Source: Kribbella pittospori (lineage in GTDB: Bacteria; Actinomycetota; Actinomycetes; Propionibacteriales; Kribbellaceae). Taken from it: a DNA stretch of 64,000 nucleotides. A model generated the notes under the pieces. That model saw only the letters and a program-made list of their open reading frames with translations, was not told the DNA's origin and ran no database searches. Positions 35,201 to 44,511 of this stretch are shown in pieces (position 1 is the first letter of the stretch; each line of letters opens with the position of its first letter). The DNA is taken from contig NZ_SJKB01000001.1 of NCBI RefSeq assembly GCF_004331465.1, forward strand, positions 1 through 64,000, given 5' to 3'. A program made the position numbers and the translations under genes.

Positions 35201-36274
35201 GCCGGGCCGTGGGTCGATCTGACTCACTACCCGACCCGGATCATGGACAACACCGTTGGTGAGGTCGGCGGGCTGGTGTACTCCGTCGGCGGTATCGACG
35301 GACGGCTGACCACCGCGAAGGGTTATGTCTACAACCCGTCGACGCAGGAGTGGTCGCCGATCGCGGATCTTCCGGACGGCCGGGAGAACGCGGCCGGGGC
35401 GTTCATCGGTGACACCTTCTACGTCAGCGGTGGCTGGGGTCCCGACCTCGTCCCGTCGAAGAAGACGTTCGGCTACGACCGTCGTACCGACACCTGGACG
35501 CAGTTGGCCGACGCGCCGGATGCCCAGGCGGCGCCGGGGCGGGCGGTCCTCGACGGGAAGCTGTATCTGGTCGGCGGGTGTACGAACGCGTGCGACTCGA
35601 CGAACGTCCGGCGGTACGACCCGGCCACCAACACCTGGGACGTGCTCGCGGATTACCCCGAGCCGGGCGGGCATCGGGCCTGTGGGGTACTCGAAGGGAA
35701 GGTGTACTGCGCCGGCGGGATCCGGCGCGGCGGGACCATCTCGCAGAGCACGTTCGCGTACGACCCGGCCACGAACGTGTGGACGAAGAAGGCCGATCTG
35801 CCGATCAACCTGTGGGGGATGGGCTACACCGAGTCGTACGGGCGTCTGCTGGTCTCCGGCGGGATCACCACCGTCGTCTCCGGTGGCAGCACGACCGGTG
35901 CCATCACCAACGAGGGGTTCTCCTACGACCCGGCGACCGACCAGTGGTCCGCGCTGGCTCCGTCCGGGCATGTCCTCTACCGCGGTGGCAGCGCGTGCGG
36001 ACTGAATCGGATCGGTGGGTCGGCGAGGTCCGGATTCACCCCGGTCGACACCGCGGAGCAGTTGCCGACGTACGGCGCGTGTGGCCAGACGGATGTGCCG
36101 TGGATGTCGGTCACCGGTTCACCGACGACGTTGGCTCCGGGCCGGAGTACCACGGTGACGGTGCGGGTGAACGCCGCTGGTCTGAAGGCCGGTGTCTACT
36201 CGGCGGGCGTTTGGGTCGGGGAGAACACGCCGTACCTCGCCAAGCCGGTGGACGTCACGCTGCGGGTCCGGTGA
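32267..36274 (+). CDS. Large secreted subtilase with jelly-roll and kelch domains
   Basis: A 1335-residue exoenzyme. A Sec signal ends near ARA-N (residue 25) and a propeptide-like region runs to about 165. The S8 domain has D190 (SIDSG), H236 (GHGTHT), the oxyanion N331 (WSNGNNG) and S402 (GTSMAAPHVAGS). Two carboxypeptidase-regulatory-like beta domains follow (about 475-640), then a jelly-roll (about 650-800; FDHGLPAGWTNNGW ... DVDLSVDGGTTWQTV), a third regulatory-like domain, an Ig-like domain, six or so kelch repeats (about 985-1270; for example FGYDRRTDTWTQLADAP) and a final Ig-like domain. The ATG at 32267 follows GGAAGGTCGG. Confidence 0.93.
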   Translation: MRIRAAVIACIALLATLLSAPARANPPTATPPADKIQPALRTQLTAKSVAPIAFWVRFGAQPDLSKAAAIDDWKARGTAVAEALQRAAQSSQHDVRAELDAAGTSYQSFWATNAIRVTGGSLAMAEQLAASADVQGLYATTSYEPPTLDKKTAAAKEAAAVEWGIANIRADDVWNQYGDRGAGITVASIDSGVQYDHPALVQQYRGRKPDGTFDHNYNWFDAAGTCGPVPCDNNGHGTHTMGTMIGADGIGVAPEANWIAANGCCPSDASLIASGQWMLQPTDLAGQNPDAGRRPQIINNSWGSEAPSNDPFMEDITKAWAASGIFGVWSNGNNGPSCHTSGSPGSLASNYSTGAYDVNNTIAEFSSRGSGQDGVTKPNLSAPGVDVRSSVPGGYAYASGTSMAAPHVAGSVALLWSAAPGLVGDVDATRALLDGSSVDTPDGQCGGTDADNNVYGEGRLNALALVDSAPVGDTGTLAVAVTDSRTGKAIPSAGLKITGPVSRERTAGDDGKYSLPLPVGTYSVAASSFGYDAGTAQVTVAAGKTSQVAVRLRSLPRVTVSGTVEDGSGQGWPLYAKITVDDVPGGVFYTKPENGRYSFELPANASYSYKIEAVYPGYRAGSVAIDVGGKDVRRDVALPVDPDSCVAPGYSFAGVSADFDHGLPAGWTNNGWRFDDPYRTRNRTGGNGGFAIGQTPGSPVVLDASLVSPALDLRGRKSPAITFRQNLQSLSETGDVDLSVDGGTTWQTVLHQTDDVQPERTVVPIPQAAGKNGVRVRFHYWDAKYNTYFWQVDDVFVGDLTCGPVNGGLVLGQVSDRNTGAVLNGASVQLADRTVRTAATPADGGVGDGFYWMFSPAGRQTVGASFVDYQDGSERVQVDSRRINRVDLRLSAGELSVNPGAVTLDVKAGGVATARFTVRNTGTAPARVSFGERQVVAAGNSTLVAGSNSVARVPGDYSPLALASDAVDAKEPGSGTPAAGPWVDLTHYPTRIMDNTVGEVGGLVYSVGGIDGRLTTAKGYVYNPSTQEWSPIADLPDGRENAAGAFIGDTFYVSGGWGPDLVPSKKTFGYDRRTDTWTQLADAPDAQAAPGRAVLDGKLYLVGGCTNACDSTNVRRYDPATNTWDVLADYPEPGGHRACGVLEGKVYCAGGIRRGGTISQSTFAYDPATNVWTKKADLPINLWGMGYTESYGRLLVSGGITTVVSGGSTTGAITNEGFSYDPATDQWSALAPSGHVLYRGGSACGLNRIGGSARSGFTPVDTAEQLPTYGACGQTDVPWMSVTGSPTTLAPGRSTTVTVRVNAAGLKAGVYSAGVWVGENTPYLAKPVDVTLRVR

Positions 36275-36280
36275 TGGTGC

Positions 36281-36817
36281 TCAGCGGGAGAACAGGCCGG
36301 TGAGGCGGCCGCGGGCGACGGTTCTGTCGTCGATGGCGCTGAGCGCCTTTTCGAGGTCGGCGCCGTCGGCGAGGCCGGTTGCCTCGGAGAGGGCGTAGAT
36401 GGTGAAGCGGTAGTGGTGTGTGCCGCTCGGCGGGCAGGGGCCGTAGTACTTGGCCCCGCCCGCCGAGTTCTTCGCTTGCTTTGCACCTGCTGGTGTTTCT
36501 CCCTCTTTCAGGGAGGTCGTGGTCGGCTCGAGGTCGAGCAGGACCCAGTGGGTGAAGGTGCCGCGTGGTGCGTCCGGGTCGTCGACCACGACGGCGAGGG
36601 CGCCGGCGTTCTGCGGGACGTTCTTCCAGGCGAGTGGCGGGGAGACGTCGTCGCCGTCGCAGGTGTACTTGCGGGGAATCGAACCACCCTCGCGGAACGC
36701 CTGGCTGGTGACAGAGATGCTGGCGGGTGCGGTTGTGGCCGGTTCCTTGGCCTGGTCACCACTGCATCCGGCCGCCCCGAACAGGACGGTCGTGCACAGC
36801 AGCAGCCGCAGTCGCAC
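36281..36817 (-). CDS. YbhB/YbcL-type PEBP lipoprotein
   Basis: A 178-residue phosphatidylethanolamine-binding-protein-like lipoprotein. The lipobox is GAAGC (C18). The PEBP ligand motifs are DDPDAPRGTFTHWVL and YYGPCPPSGTHHYRFTIYAL. Bacterial members are named Raf-kinase-inhibitor-like after their fold; their role is not known. The GTG start has no obvious ribosome binding site. It ends seven bases from the converging subtilase gene and lies 48 bases from the next gene on the same strand. Confidence 0.9.
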   Translation of the reverse strand: MRLRLLLCTTVLFGAAGCSGDQAKEPATTAPASISVTSQAFREGGSIPRKYTCDGDDVSPPLAWKNVPQNAGALAVVVDDPDAPRGTFTHWVLLDLEPTTTSLKEGETPAGAKQAKNSAGGAKYYGPCPPSGTHHYRFTIYALSEATGLADGADLEKALSAIDDRTVARGRLTGLFSR

Positions 36818-36865
36818 CCGCTCAGCGTCTCACGAAGGTGCGCGCCCTCTTAGTGGTCAGGCTTC

Positions 36866-38146
36866 TCAGTGGCTGGGGATGAAGACGATGGCGTCGCCGA
36901 CCGCGCGCTCGGCGCCGTTGGTTCCGCTCGGGTGGTTGACCAGGGTGCCGTCCTGCAGCGCCATCGCGGTCGATCCGCCGCCGTCCAGGTTGATCGAGTT
37001 CCGCAGGCCGAGCGACTGCGCGACCGCGGCCGTCTCGTCCATGGTCGTGCCGACACTCGTGGTCTGCCGTCCGTCGAGCGTCGCGAGCACGATCTTGCCG
37101 TCTCGCGTCGTCCCCGCGATCGTCCGCGGGTTCCGGTCGAAGAAGCTCCCGGTCCCGTCCGGTACGACGATCTCGCCGTTCGCCGTCAGCCGGTAGCGGC
37201 CGGTCACGCCGTACAAGCCGCTGCGCAGCGGCACGTTGTCGCCGTCCTCGTTCGACACCTTGAGGTCGCTGTCGAGGCATCCGCGCGACGCGACGTTCAG
37301 CAGCGCAACCGTGTCCTGCCCAGTCGCCTGCAGCGATGTCTGGCCGGCCATCAGGCTCGTACCACGCGTTGTCGCGGTGCTGACCACGCAGCCACGCCGG
37401 TCGAGGACGACCTCGACGCCTGCGCCGGCCGGAGTCGCGGCGGCGAACTCGGGCGTGAACAGTACGACGTCACCCGGGGACGTGCAGGTGGTCTGGTCCG
37501 GCAGGCCGGCGCAGTCAGCCGGGATCACCGGGCGGTGGTTGAGGAACTCGAGCGGCAGCTTGGCGTGCGTCGTGCGGTTCCGCACCTCGCCCGACCACTG
37601 CAAGTGCCCGGCGACCACCTTGTTGCTGTTGGCATCGATCAGCAGATTCGCCTCGGCCGGGTCGGTCAGCGGCTCGCTCAGCAGCTTGCCGTCGGAGATG
37701 CCGAGCCCGACCGGGTCACCCGGGTACAGCGGGTCGGCGGTGAAGGTGAAGAACGACGCGTTGACGCCGGCCACCGCGCCCGCCGAGCGGACCAGGTCCG
37801 AGGTCTTCTCGACCCTCGCGAGGTCCGGCCCGTACGTCGCCTTCAGGTGGCCCTTGGCCTTCCGGGGATCGATCGTCAGCACGCTGACAACCCACGGACC
37901 CCGGGTCGTGGTGTTGATCTGGTCAGCGGGGGCCGGTTCGGTTCCGCGCACGATCCGGGTCAGCGTCACACCGCGTGCCAGCTCCTGGCTGGTGCGGGTC
38001 TCGGCCAGATCCGGGTCGCCGAGCGGCAGTCCGTTGCCGCCGGAGGTCGCGGCGGTCGCGTTGAGGGGGAGTGCGACGCCGATCGTGGCGGCCGCCGCGA
38101 CCACGGTCGCCAGCGCAGCACGCACAGTTCGAGGGGAAAGAGTCAT
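36866..38146 (-). CDS. Secreted phosphodiester glycosidase (NAGPA) family protein
   Basis: A 426-residue protein with a Sec signal peptide (RAALATVVAAAATIGVALPLNATA). The C-terminal two thirds match the NAGPA / phosphodiester glycosidase domain: AGAVAGVNASFFTF, GDPVGLGISDGKLLSEP, and the closing INLDGGGSTAMAL. The family includes the mammalian uncovering enzyme that removes N-acetylglucosamine from phosphodiesters; bacterial copies are thought to trim sugar-phosphodiesters of the wall. The ATG at 38146 has AGGATGG upstream at a usable distance; an ATG three codons earlier sits too close to its AGG. Confidence 0.88.
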   Translation of the reverse strand: MTLSPRTVRAALATVVAAAATIGVALPLNATAATSGGNGLPLGDPDLAETRTSQELARGVTLTRIVRGTEPAPADQINTTTRGPWVVSVLTIDPRKAKGHLKATYGPDLARVEKTSDLVRSAGAVAGVNASFFTFTADPLYPGDPVGLGISDGKLLSEPLTDPAEANLLIDANSNKVVAGHLQWSGEVRNRTTHAKLPLEFLNHRPVIPADCAGLPDQTTCTSPGDVVLFTPEFAAATPAGAGVEVVLDRRGCVVSTATTRGTSLMAGQTSLQATGQDTVALLNVASRGCLDSDLKVSNEDGDNVPLRSGLYGVTGRYRLTANGEIVVPDGTGSFFDRNPRTIAGTTRDGKIVLATLDGRQTTSVGTTMDETAAVAQSLGLRNSINLDGGGSTAMALQDGTLVNHPSGTNGAERAVGDAIVFIPSH

Positions 38147-38321
38147 GGTCACCATCCTGTTCGTCGATGGTGGAATCTTTCCGCTCAAGGCGCTGTCTCG
38201 TCAGCATCTGACAGGTTAACGGTTTCGTCACCTGTCCGCGGGCTGAGCCGTCGCCGGGTGGGGGCGACGCGTTTTCATATACGATCCGCACGTGCCAACG
38301 TCCTCGAGTGCCTGACCGCCC

Positions 38322-39248
38322 ATGTCCGCTGTCGTCGGTGCCTTCGTCGCGTTGGTTTCGGTCGCGGTGCTGGGGTACGTCGTCGGTCTGATCGGCGTAC
38401 TGCGCGCGCAGGACGAGTTGGTGCTGTCGCGGATGGCGTTCTTCGTGGCCACACCGGCGTTGTTGTTCACGACGGTTGCGCGGGCGGACCTGCATGCGAT
38501 CTTCTCGGTCGTCCTGCTGACCAATGTGGCCAGTCTGTTCGTGGTGCAGTTGGTGTTCCTCCTGGTCGCTGCGGTGATCTGGCGGCGGACGAGATCGCAG
38601 GCGACGATCGGCGTTCTTGCGTCGTCGTACGTGAATGCCGGGAACCTCGGCGTACCGGTGGCGGCGTACGTGCTGGGGGACGGTGCGTTGGTTGCGCCGA
38701 TCGTGTTGTTCCAGTTGCTGGTGATGGCTCCGGTGGCGTTCGCCGTACTGGATGGTGATCGGCTGGGATCCGGGCGACGGGTGTCGCTGCGGGCCGTGGT
38801 GACGCGACCGTTGCGGAATCCGTTGACCGTGGCGTCGTTGCTCGGGTTGTTGGTGGCTGCGCTCGGTGTGCAGTTGCCGTCGTTGCTGATGCGGCCGATC
38901 GACCTCGTGGCGGCTGCTGCGGTGCCGGTGGCGTTGGTGGCGTACGGGCTGAGCTTGAGTGGCGGTACGAAGGACTCGATCAGCTTGCGGCGGGACGTCG
39001 TACTGGCCGTTGTGCTGAAGACAGTCCTGCAACCGATCGCCGCGTATGTCTTCGGACGGTGGGTGCTCGATCTGCACGGGATCGCGCTGCTCGCGCCGAC
39101 CCTGCTGGCCGCGCTACCGACTGCACAGAACGTCTACGTGTACGCCGTTCACTACCGCAGCAGCCGGACTCTCGCGCGGAGTGCCGTGCTGATGAGCACG
39201 TTGCTGTCGATTCCGATCATGACCGCGATCGCCGGGTTGCTCAGCTGA
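38322..39248 (+). CDS. AEC family transporter
   Basis: A 308-residue carrier of the auxin-efflux-carrier family with about ten hydrophobic helices arranged as two halves of five. SSYVNAGNLGVPVAAYVLG in the fourth helix is the conserved N-x-G-x-x-x-x-P region, and ALPTAQNVYVYA repeats the idea in the second half. Substrates of bacterial members are mostly carboxylates such as malate; none is predictable here. A TACGAT hexamer at 38279-38284 may be the -10 box. It ends four bases before the converging gene. Confidence 0.9.
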   Translation: MSAVVGAFVALVSVAVLGYVVGLIGVLRAQDELVLSRMAFFVATPALLFTTVARADLHAIFSVVLLTNVASLFVVQLVFLLVAAVIWRRTRSQATIGVLASSYVNAGNLGVPVAAYVLGDGALVAPIVLFQLLVMAPVAFAVLDGDRLGSGRRVSLRAVVTRPLRNPLTVASLLGLLVAALGVQLPSLLMRPIDLVAAAAVPVALVAYGLSLSGGTKDSISLRRDVVLAVVLKTVLQPIAAYVFGRWVLDLHGIALLAPTLLAALPTAQNVYVYAVHYRSSRTLARSAVLMSTLLSIPIMTAIAGLLS

Positions 39249-39252
39249 CTGG

Positions 39253-40014
39253 TCACTTCATCGCGTTGAAGGCTTCCTCGGCGACCGGCGCTACTGCGTC
39301 AACGGCCACGCCATCGTTGCCCGATTGGGCAATCACGGTCAGCGTGTTCGAACCGCGGTAGCACTGGGTCGGCAGGTTGCCGGCCGACTCGACGCAGGTG
39401 GCGCGGCCGACGCGCTTGATCTGGTCGGGGGCGGCGCCGGAGTCGGCGAGGGTCTTGTCGATGTCGACCTTGCCGCGGAGCGCGATCACCACGAACATCC
39501 GGTTGCCGTCGAGGTTCCCGTACGCCTCGACCGTGGCCTGTTTCCCGTCGTTGATGCGGCTCAGCGCCTCGCGGGTCTGGTCCAGCTGGAGTTGGCTGCG
39601 GATCTCCTGGTCCGTGATGCGGTCAAGACCCGCGAGCTTGGCCGGCGGGGTGATCCCGCGGGCCGTGTTCAGCCGGTTGAGCGGGCCGAGGCCCCAGATG
39701 TAGCCCAGCAGCGCCAGCACCAGCAGCACGACCAGGATGCCGCCCACAGTCATCCAAGGACCCCGGCGAATCCGCCGCCACCATTTCTTCTTCGCGACCT
39801 TCCCCCCAGCCACAGCCTTCGCGGGCGCATCACCTTTCCCACCAGCCGCAGCCTTCTCGCCTGGCGCACCCTTCTCACCTGCGGCAGCCGTCCCCGCATC
39901 GGTCTTTGTGGGCTTCGCGTCTTCGACCTTGGCGAGTTCTGCGGTGTCCGCCATGTCGGCGGCCGTGGTGGTAGGAGCCTTGGACGTAGGGTCCGGGGTG
40001 GTGGGGTCGCTCAT
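39253..40014 (-). CDS. Membrane-anchored protein with Ala/Lys-rich tail, unknown function
   Basis: A 253-residue single-pass protein that I do not recognise. Residues 1-75 are disordered and rich in Ala, Lys, Gly and Thr (GEKAAAGGKGDAPAK). A basic cluster (KKKWWRRIRRG) precedes the transmembrane helix at about 87-107, giving an N-in topology. The extracytoplasmic domain of about 145 residues has two cysteines (RATCVESAG ... TQCYRG) that may form a disulfide. It stands immediately downstream of valS on the same strand. Confidence 0.65.
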   Translation of the reverse strand: MSDPTTPDPTSKAPTTTAADMADTAELAKVEDAKPTKTDAGTAAAGEKGAPGEKAAAGGKGDAPAKAVAGGKVAKKKWWRRIRRGPWMTVGGILVVLLVLALLGYIWGLGPLNRLNTARGITPPAKLAGLDRITDQEIRSQLQLDQTREALSRINDGKQATVEAYGNLDGNRMFVVIALRGKVDIDKTLADSGAAPDQIKRVGRATCVESAGNLPTQCYRGSNTLTVIAQSGNDGVAVDAVAPVAEEAFNAMK

Positions 40015-40155
40015 ACGGGCTCCTCAGACTGGCAGGACGCATGGTTCCGGCCCGATGGTGTCACATCGGGGCAACCTGATTTCGCAGAGTAGTCGTTGAA
40101 TGCAAACGGGTTGGCGCCCGCCTCCCGACGGGAGACGGACACCAACCAGTAGAGC

Positions 40156-42696
40156 TCAGAGAGTCGCGACGACCGTGATCGAGTCGGATTCGTCCGCATG
40201 CCAGACAATCTCACCGGTGATCCGGCCCGCGGCCCGCAGGTCGGGCTCGGCCCGCTCCGCCAGCGTGAGCCGGGCGGCCGGACCGCTGACCTCGACCTTG
40301 CTGACCTCGGTCTTCATCGAGACCTGCGCCGAGGACTTGGCCCCGCGGATGCCCGCAAGCACCTCGGAGACCGCGTCCAGCACCTCAGGGTCATGCGCCG
40401 CGACCGTCAGGTCGACATCCGGCTCCGGCCAGCGCGTCAGGTGGATCGAACCCTCCTGCCACCACGACCACACCTCTTCGGTCGCGAACGGCAGGTACGG
40501 CGCGAGCAGCCGCAACTGGACCGACAACGCGACGGCCAGCGCCGCCTTGGCCGAGGCCGCCCCGGCGTCACCCTGACCGCCGTACGCGCGCTCCTTGACC
40601 AGCTCGACGTAGTCGTCGCAGAACGTCCAGAAGAACCGCTCGGTGCCCTCGAGCGCAGCGGTGTAGTCGTACCGCTCGAAGGCGGCGGTCGCATCGGTGA
40701 CAACCGACCGCAACTGCTGCAGCATCGCCAGGTCGACCGGCTCGGTGACCGCAGCCGGGTCAACCGTGGTCGCCCCGAAGCTGAGGACGAACTTCGACGC
40801 GTTCAGGACCTTGATCGCCAGCCGGCGGCCGACCTTCATCTGCGACTCGTCGAACGGCGAGTCCAGCCCTGGCCGTGCCATCGCGGCCCGCCACCGGACC
40901 GCGTCGGAGCCGAACTTGTTGAGGATGTCGTCCGGCAGCGCTGCGTTGCCCTTGGACTTGCTGAACTTCTTCCGGTCCGGGTCGACAACGAAGCCGGAGA
41001 TCATCGAACGCCGCCACGGCAGCGTCTCGTTCTCGAACTTCGCCCGGACCACGCGGGAGAACAGCCAGGTCCGGATGATGTCGTGCGCGTGCGTGTTCAG
41101 GTCCATCGGGAAGGTCCGGGCGAACAGGTCCTCGTCACGCTCCCAGCCGCAGACGATCTGCGGTGTCAGCGACGACGTGGCCCAGGTGTCCATCACGTCC
41201 GGATCCGCCTGGAAACCGCCCGGCTTGCCCCGCTGCGACTCGTCGTACCCGGCCGGCGCCAGGGCGGTCGGGTCGATCGGCAGGTCTTCCTCCCGCGGGA
41301 CCAGCGGGTGGTCGTAGTCCGGCTCGCCGTCCGCGCCGATCGGGTACCAGACCGGGAACGGGACGCCGAAGAAGCGCTGGCGGGAGATCAGCCAGTCGCC
41401 GTTCAGCCCTTCGACCCAGTTCTGGTAGCGGTGCCGCATGTGCTCCGGCACCCACTCCTCCTGCTGACCGAGCTCGACGAACTCCTCGCGCAGGTGCTCG
41501 TCGCGGCCACCGTTGGCGATGTACCACTGCCGGGTGGAGACGATCTCGAGCGGCTTGTCGCCCTTCTCGAAGAAGTTCGCCATCCGCTCGGTCGGCTTCG
41601 GCTCACCGTCCAGGTCGCCGCTCTCACGCAGCTTGGCCACGATCAGCTCGCGTGCGCTGAACACGGTCTTCCCGGCCAGCTCGGCGTACAGCTCTGAACC
41701 CTCCAGCCAGGGCGGGGTGTCGCGCAGCAGCCGGCCGTCACGGCCGATGACAGTGCGGACCGGGAGTTGCAGCTCGCGCCACCACAGGATGTCGGTCTGG
41801 TCACCGAACGTGCAGCACATCGCGATTCCTGCGCCCTTGTCCATCTCGGCGGCCTCGTGCGCCAGGACCGGGAGCTCGACGTCGAACAGCGGGGAGCGGA
41901 CCGTCGTACCGAACAGGTCCTTGTAGCGCTCGTCGGACGGGTGCGCGATCAGCGCGACGCAGGCCGGGATCAGCTCGGGACGGGTGGTCTCGATGTAGAT
42001 CGGTCCGGTCTCGCCGTGGAAGGCGATCCGGTGGTAGGCGCCGGGGTACGGCCGGGCCTCCAGCTCGGCCTGCGCGACGGCGGTCTGGAAGGTGACGTCC
42101 CACAGCGTCGGCGCCTCGGACAGGTACGCCTCACCGCGGGCGAAGTTGCGCAGGAAGGCACGCTGCGACGTCCGGCGGCTGTCGTCGGAGATCGTCGTGT
42201 ACAGGTACGACCAGTCGACGCTCAGGCCGACCTGCCGCCACATCCTCTCGAACGCCTGCTCGTCGATGTGGGTCAGCTCACCGCACAGCTCGACGAAGTT
42301 CTGCCGGGAGACCGGGAGCTGCTTCTTCGGGTCGGGCTTGTCCGGCGGGACGAACGACGGGTCGTAGGGCATGGTCGGGTCACAGCGCACGGCGTAGTAG
42401 TTCTGCACCCGGCGCTCGGTCGGCAGACCGTTGTCGTCCCAGCCGATCGGGTAGAAGACCTTCTTGCCCCGCATCCGCTGGAACCGGGCGATCAGGTCGG
42501 TGTGGGTGTAGCTGAAGATGTGGCCGACGTGCAACTTCCCGGACACGGTGGGTGGCGGGGTGTCGATCGAGTAGACGTCGGCCCGCTCCGCCGTACGGTC
42601 GAACGCGTACGTCTGCTCGTCCTTCCATACCGCTACCCACTTCGCCTCCAGGCCTTCGAGGGTCGGTTTGTCAGGAACACGGGACGTATCGGTCAT
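40156..42696 (-). CDS. valS: Valyl-tRNA synthetase
   Basis: A class I aminoacyl-tRNA synthetase of 846 residues that charges tRNA-Val. The HIGH motif is H56-VGH ([13 protein letters not shown]) and the KMSKS motif is KFSKS at 577-581. The editing domain ([28 protein letters not shown]) and the anticodon-binding helical domain are present. The protein ends without the long coiled coil of some ValS enzymes, the form seen in several actinobacteria. The ATG at 42696 has TACGAT seven bases upstream (42704-42709) and no Shine-Dalgarno, so it is probably leaderless. It is divergent from folC. Confidence 0.97.
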   Translation of the reverse strand: MTDTSRVPDKPTLEGLEAKWVAVWKDEQTYAFDRTAERADVYSIDTPPPTVSGKLHVGHIFSYTHTDLIARFQRMRGKKVFYPIGWDDNGLPTERRVQNYYAVRCDPTMPYDPSFVPPDKPDPKKQLPVSRQNFVELCGELTHIDEQAFERMWRQVGLSVDWSYLYTTISDDSRRTSQRAFLRNFARGEAYLSEAPTLWDVTFQTAVAQAELEARPYPGAYHRIAFHGETGPIYIETTRPELIPACVALIAHPSDERYKDLFGTTVRSPLFDVELPVLAHEAAEMDKGAGIAMCCTFGDQTDILWWRELQLPVRTVIGRDGRLLRDTPPWLEGSELYAELAGKTVFSARELIVAKLRESGDLDGEPKPTERMANFFEKGDKPLEIVSTRQWYIANGGRDEHLREEFVELGQQEEWVPEHMRHRYQNWVEGLNGDWLISRQRFFGVPFPVWYPIGADGEPDYDHPLVPREEDLPIDPTALAPAGYDESQRGKPGGFQADPDVMDTWATSSLTPQIVCGWERDEDLFARTFPMDLNTHAHDIIRTWLFSRVVRAKFENETLPWRRSMISGFVVDPDRKKFSKSKGNAALPDDILNKFGSDAVRWRAAMARPGLDSPFDESQMKVGRRLAIKVLNASKFVLSFGATTVDPAAVTEPVDLAMLQQLRSVVTDATAAFERYDYTAALEGTERFFWTFCDDYVELVKERAYGGQGDAGAASAKAALAVALSVQLRLLAPYLPFATEEVWSWWQEGSIHLTRWPEPDVDLTVAAHDPEVLDAVSEVLAGIRGAKSSAQVSMKTEVSKVEVSGPAARLTLAERAEPDLRAAGRITGEIVWHADESDSITVVATL

Positions 42697-42770
42697 GCGC
42701 ACAATCGTAGTGGTTGTCAAGGGGTGCTCCGACCGGTTTATCCACAGGGCTCATTAGACTCGGTGTCCTG

Positions 42771-44132
42771 ATGAGCGACCTCACCTACGCCGATGTGTCG
42801 GCACGGCTCCAGCAGCGCTGGCCGGAGCACAAGATCGAGCCCACGCTGGACCGGGTCCAGCGGCTCACCGAACTGCTCGGTGACCCGCAGAAGTCCTACC
42901 CCGTGGTGCACCTGACCGGGACCAACGGCAAGACCTCGACCGCGCGGATGATCGACACCCTGCTCCGCGAGGCCGGGCTGCGGACCGGCCGGTTCACCAG
43001 CCCGCACCTGGAGTCGGTCCGGGAGCGGATCACCCTGGACGGCGAGCCGATCAGCGAGGAGCGCTTCACCGAGGCGTACGCCGAGATCGCGCCGTACCTG
43101 GACGTGGTCGACGCCGAGCAGGAGCACCCGCTGTCGTTCTTCGAGGTGATGACCGCGATGGCGTTCGCGGTGTTCGCCGACGCCCCGGTCGACGTGGCCG
43201 TGATCGAGGTCGGCCTGGGCGGCACCTGGGACTCGACGAACGTCGCCGACGGGACCGTCTCGGTGATCACCCCGGTCGCGGTCGACCACGCGCACATCCT
43301 CGGCGCGGATCCGGTCACCATCGCCCGGGACAAGGCCGGCATCATCAAGCCCGGCGGTACGACGGTGATGTCGCAGCAGAGCCTGGACGTCTTCGAGGTG
43401 CTGCTGACCAAGGCCGCCGAGGTCGGCTCGCAGGTCGCCCGGGAGGGGATCGAGTTCGGCATCACCAGCCGGTCGCTGGCGGTCGGTGGGCAGGTGATCT
43501 CGATCAAGGGACTCGGCGGCGAGTACGAGGAGATCTTCGTCCCGCTGCACGGTGAGTACCAGGCGCACAACGCGGCCACCGCGGTCGCTGCGGTCGAGGC
43601 TCTGCTCGGCGCCGGCCCGCAGCACGAGGACCGCGTCACCACCGAACTGCTGCAGGCCGGGTTCGCTCAAGTCACCAGCCCGGGCCGGATGGAGGTCGTC
43701 CGGACCAGCCCCACGATCATCGTCGACGCCGCCCACAACCCGCACGGCGCCGAGGCGACCGCGGCCACGGTCTCCGAGGCCTTCGCGTTCCAGCCGCTGA
43801 TCGGCGTACTGGGGTGTATGAAGGACAAGGACGTGTACGGGCTGCTGGAGGCGTACGAACCGATCATGGAGACGGTCGTGTGCACCCGGAACAGCTTCGT
43901 CGAGCGCTCGATGCCGGCCGAGGAACTGGGTGAGCTGGCGATCGAGGTGTTCGGCGAGGACCGCGTGCTGGTCCGGCCGCACCTGATCGACGCGATCGAC
44001 GACGCGATCCGGCTGGCCGAGGAGAACGCGATCGCCATGGGGACGGGCGGCGTACTGATCACCGGGTCTGTCATCACCGCCGGCGAGGCGCGAACGCTGC
44101 TGGTCCGCAAGCCGAAGCAGGCCGACCAATGA
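42771..44132 (+). CDS. folC: Folylpolyglutamate synthase / dihydrofolate synthase
   Basis: A Mur-ligase-family enzyme of 453 residues that adds glutamate to dihydropteroate and folates. The P-loop is TGTNGKTST, followed by RTGRFTSPHLESVRERI, the family signature; the second motif region VAVIEVGLGGTWDSTN and the C-terminal DAAHNPHGAEATA are intact. The ATG at 42771 matches the usual N-terminus, and a TAGACT -10 box at 42755-42760 gives a leader of only a few bases. It heads a rightward run with DUF4233, ndk and the mre genes. Confidence 0.95.
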   Translation: MSDLTYADVSARLQQRWPEHKIEPTLDRVQRLTELLGDPQKSYPVVHLTGTNGKTSTARMIDTLLREAGLRTGRFTSPHLESVRERITLDGEPISEERFTEAYAEIAPYLDVVDAEQEHPLSFFEVMTAMAFAVFADAPVDVAVIEVGLGGTWDSTNVADGTVSVITPVAVDHAHILGADPVTIARDKAGIIKPGGTTVMSQQSLDVFEVLLTKAAEVGSQVAREGIEFGITSRSLAVGGQVISIKGLGGEYEEIFVPLHGEYQAHNAATAVAAVEALLGAGPQHEDRVTTELLQAGFAQVTSPGRMEVVRTSPTIIVDAAHNPHGAEATAATVSEAFAFQPLIGVLGCMKDKDVYGLLEAYEPIMETVVCTRNSFVERSMPAEELGELAIEVFGEDRVLVRPHLIDAIDDAIRLAEENAIAMGTGGVLITGSVITAGEARTLLVRKPKQADQ

Positions 44133-44464
44133 GGTCACTCGCTTCGATCGTGCTCGGGTTCGAGTCGCTGGTGCTGGCGCTGGCCACGCCGGTGATGATC
44201 TCCGTCGCCGACGTCCGGCCCGCGGTGGCCCTGTCCGTCTGTCTCGGGCTGGCCGTCCTCGCGATCGTCGCGGCGGGGCTGCTACGCAACCAGGTGGGCT
44301 ATGTCCTGGGCTCAGTGGTCCAGGTCGGCGCGGTCGGCCTCGGCTTCGTCGTACCGGTGATGTTCGTGCTCGGACTGGCGTTCGCCGCCTTCTGGGTGGC
44401 AGCTTTCGTGCTCGGCCGCCGGATCGACGAAGCGAAAAAAGCCCAGCAGGCACAGCAGGGGTAA
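44129..44464 (+). CDS. DUF4233 membrane protein
   Basis: A 111-residue protein with four hydrophobic helices and a short basic, Gln/Ala-rich tail (DEAKKAQQAQQG). It starts within the folC stop (ATGA). DUF4233 is found next to folC across actinobacteria, which supports the assignment; its function is unknown. Confidence 0.88.
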   Translation: MRSLASIVLGFESLVLALATPVMISVADVRPAVALSVCLGLAVLAIVAAGLLRNQVGYVLGSVVQVGAVGLGFVVPVMFVLGLAFAAFWVAAFVLGRRIDEAKKAQQAQQG

Positions 44465-44511
44465 AACAGCTAGGCTCAGCGGCCCGAACTACTTCGAGAG
44501 AGAGTTGACAG

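Noticed and set aside
33716..35971. A 750-codon minus-strand frame
   Set aside because: Mirror of the subtilase gene, with Arg-rich low-complexity translation and no domain.
40122..40134. Short hairpin CTCCC-GAC-GGGAG after valS
   Set aside because: A five-base stem is too weak to call a terminator.
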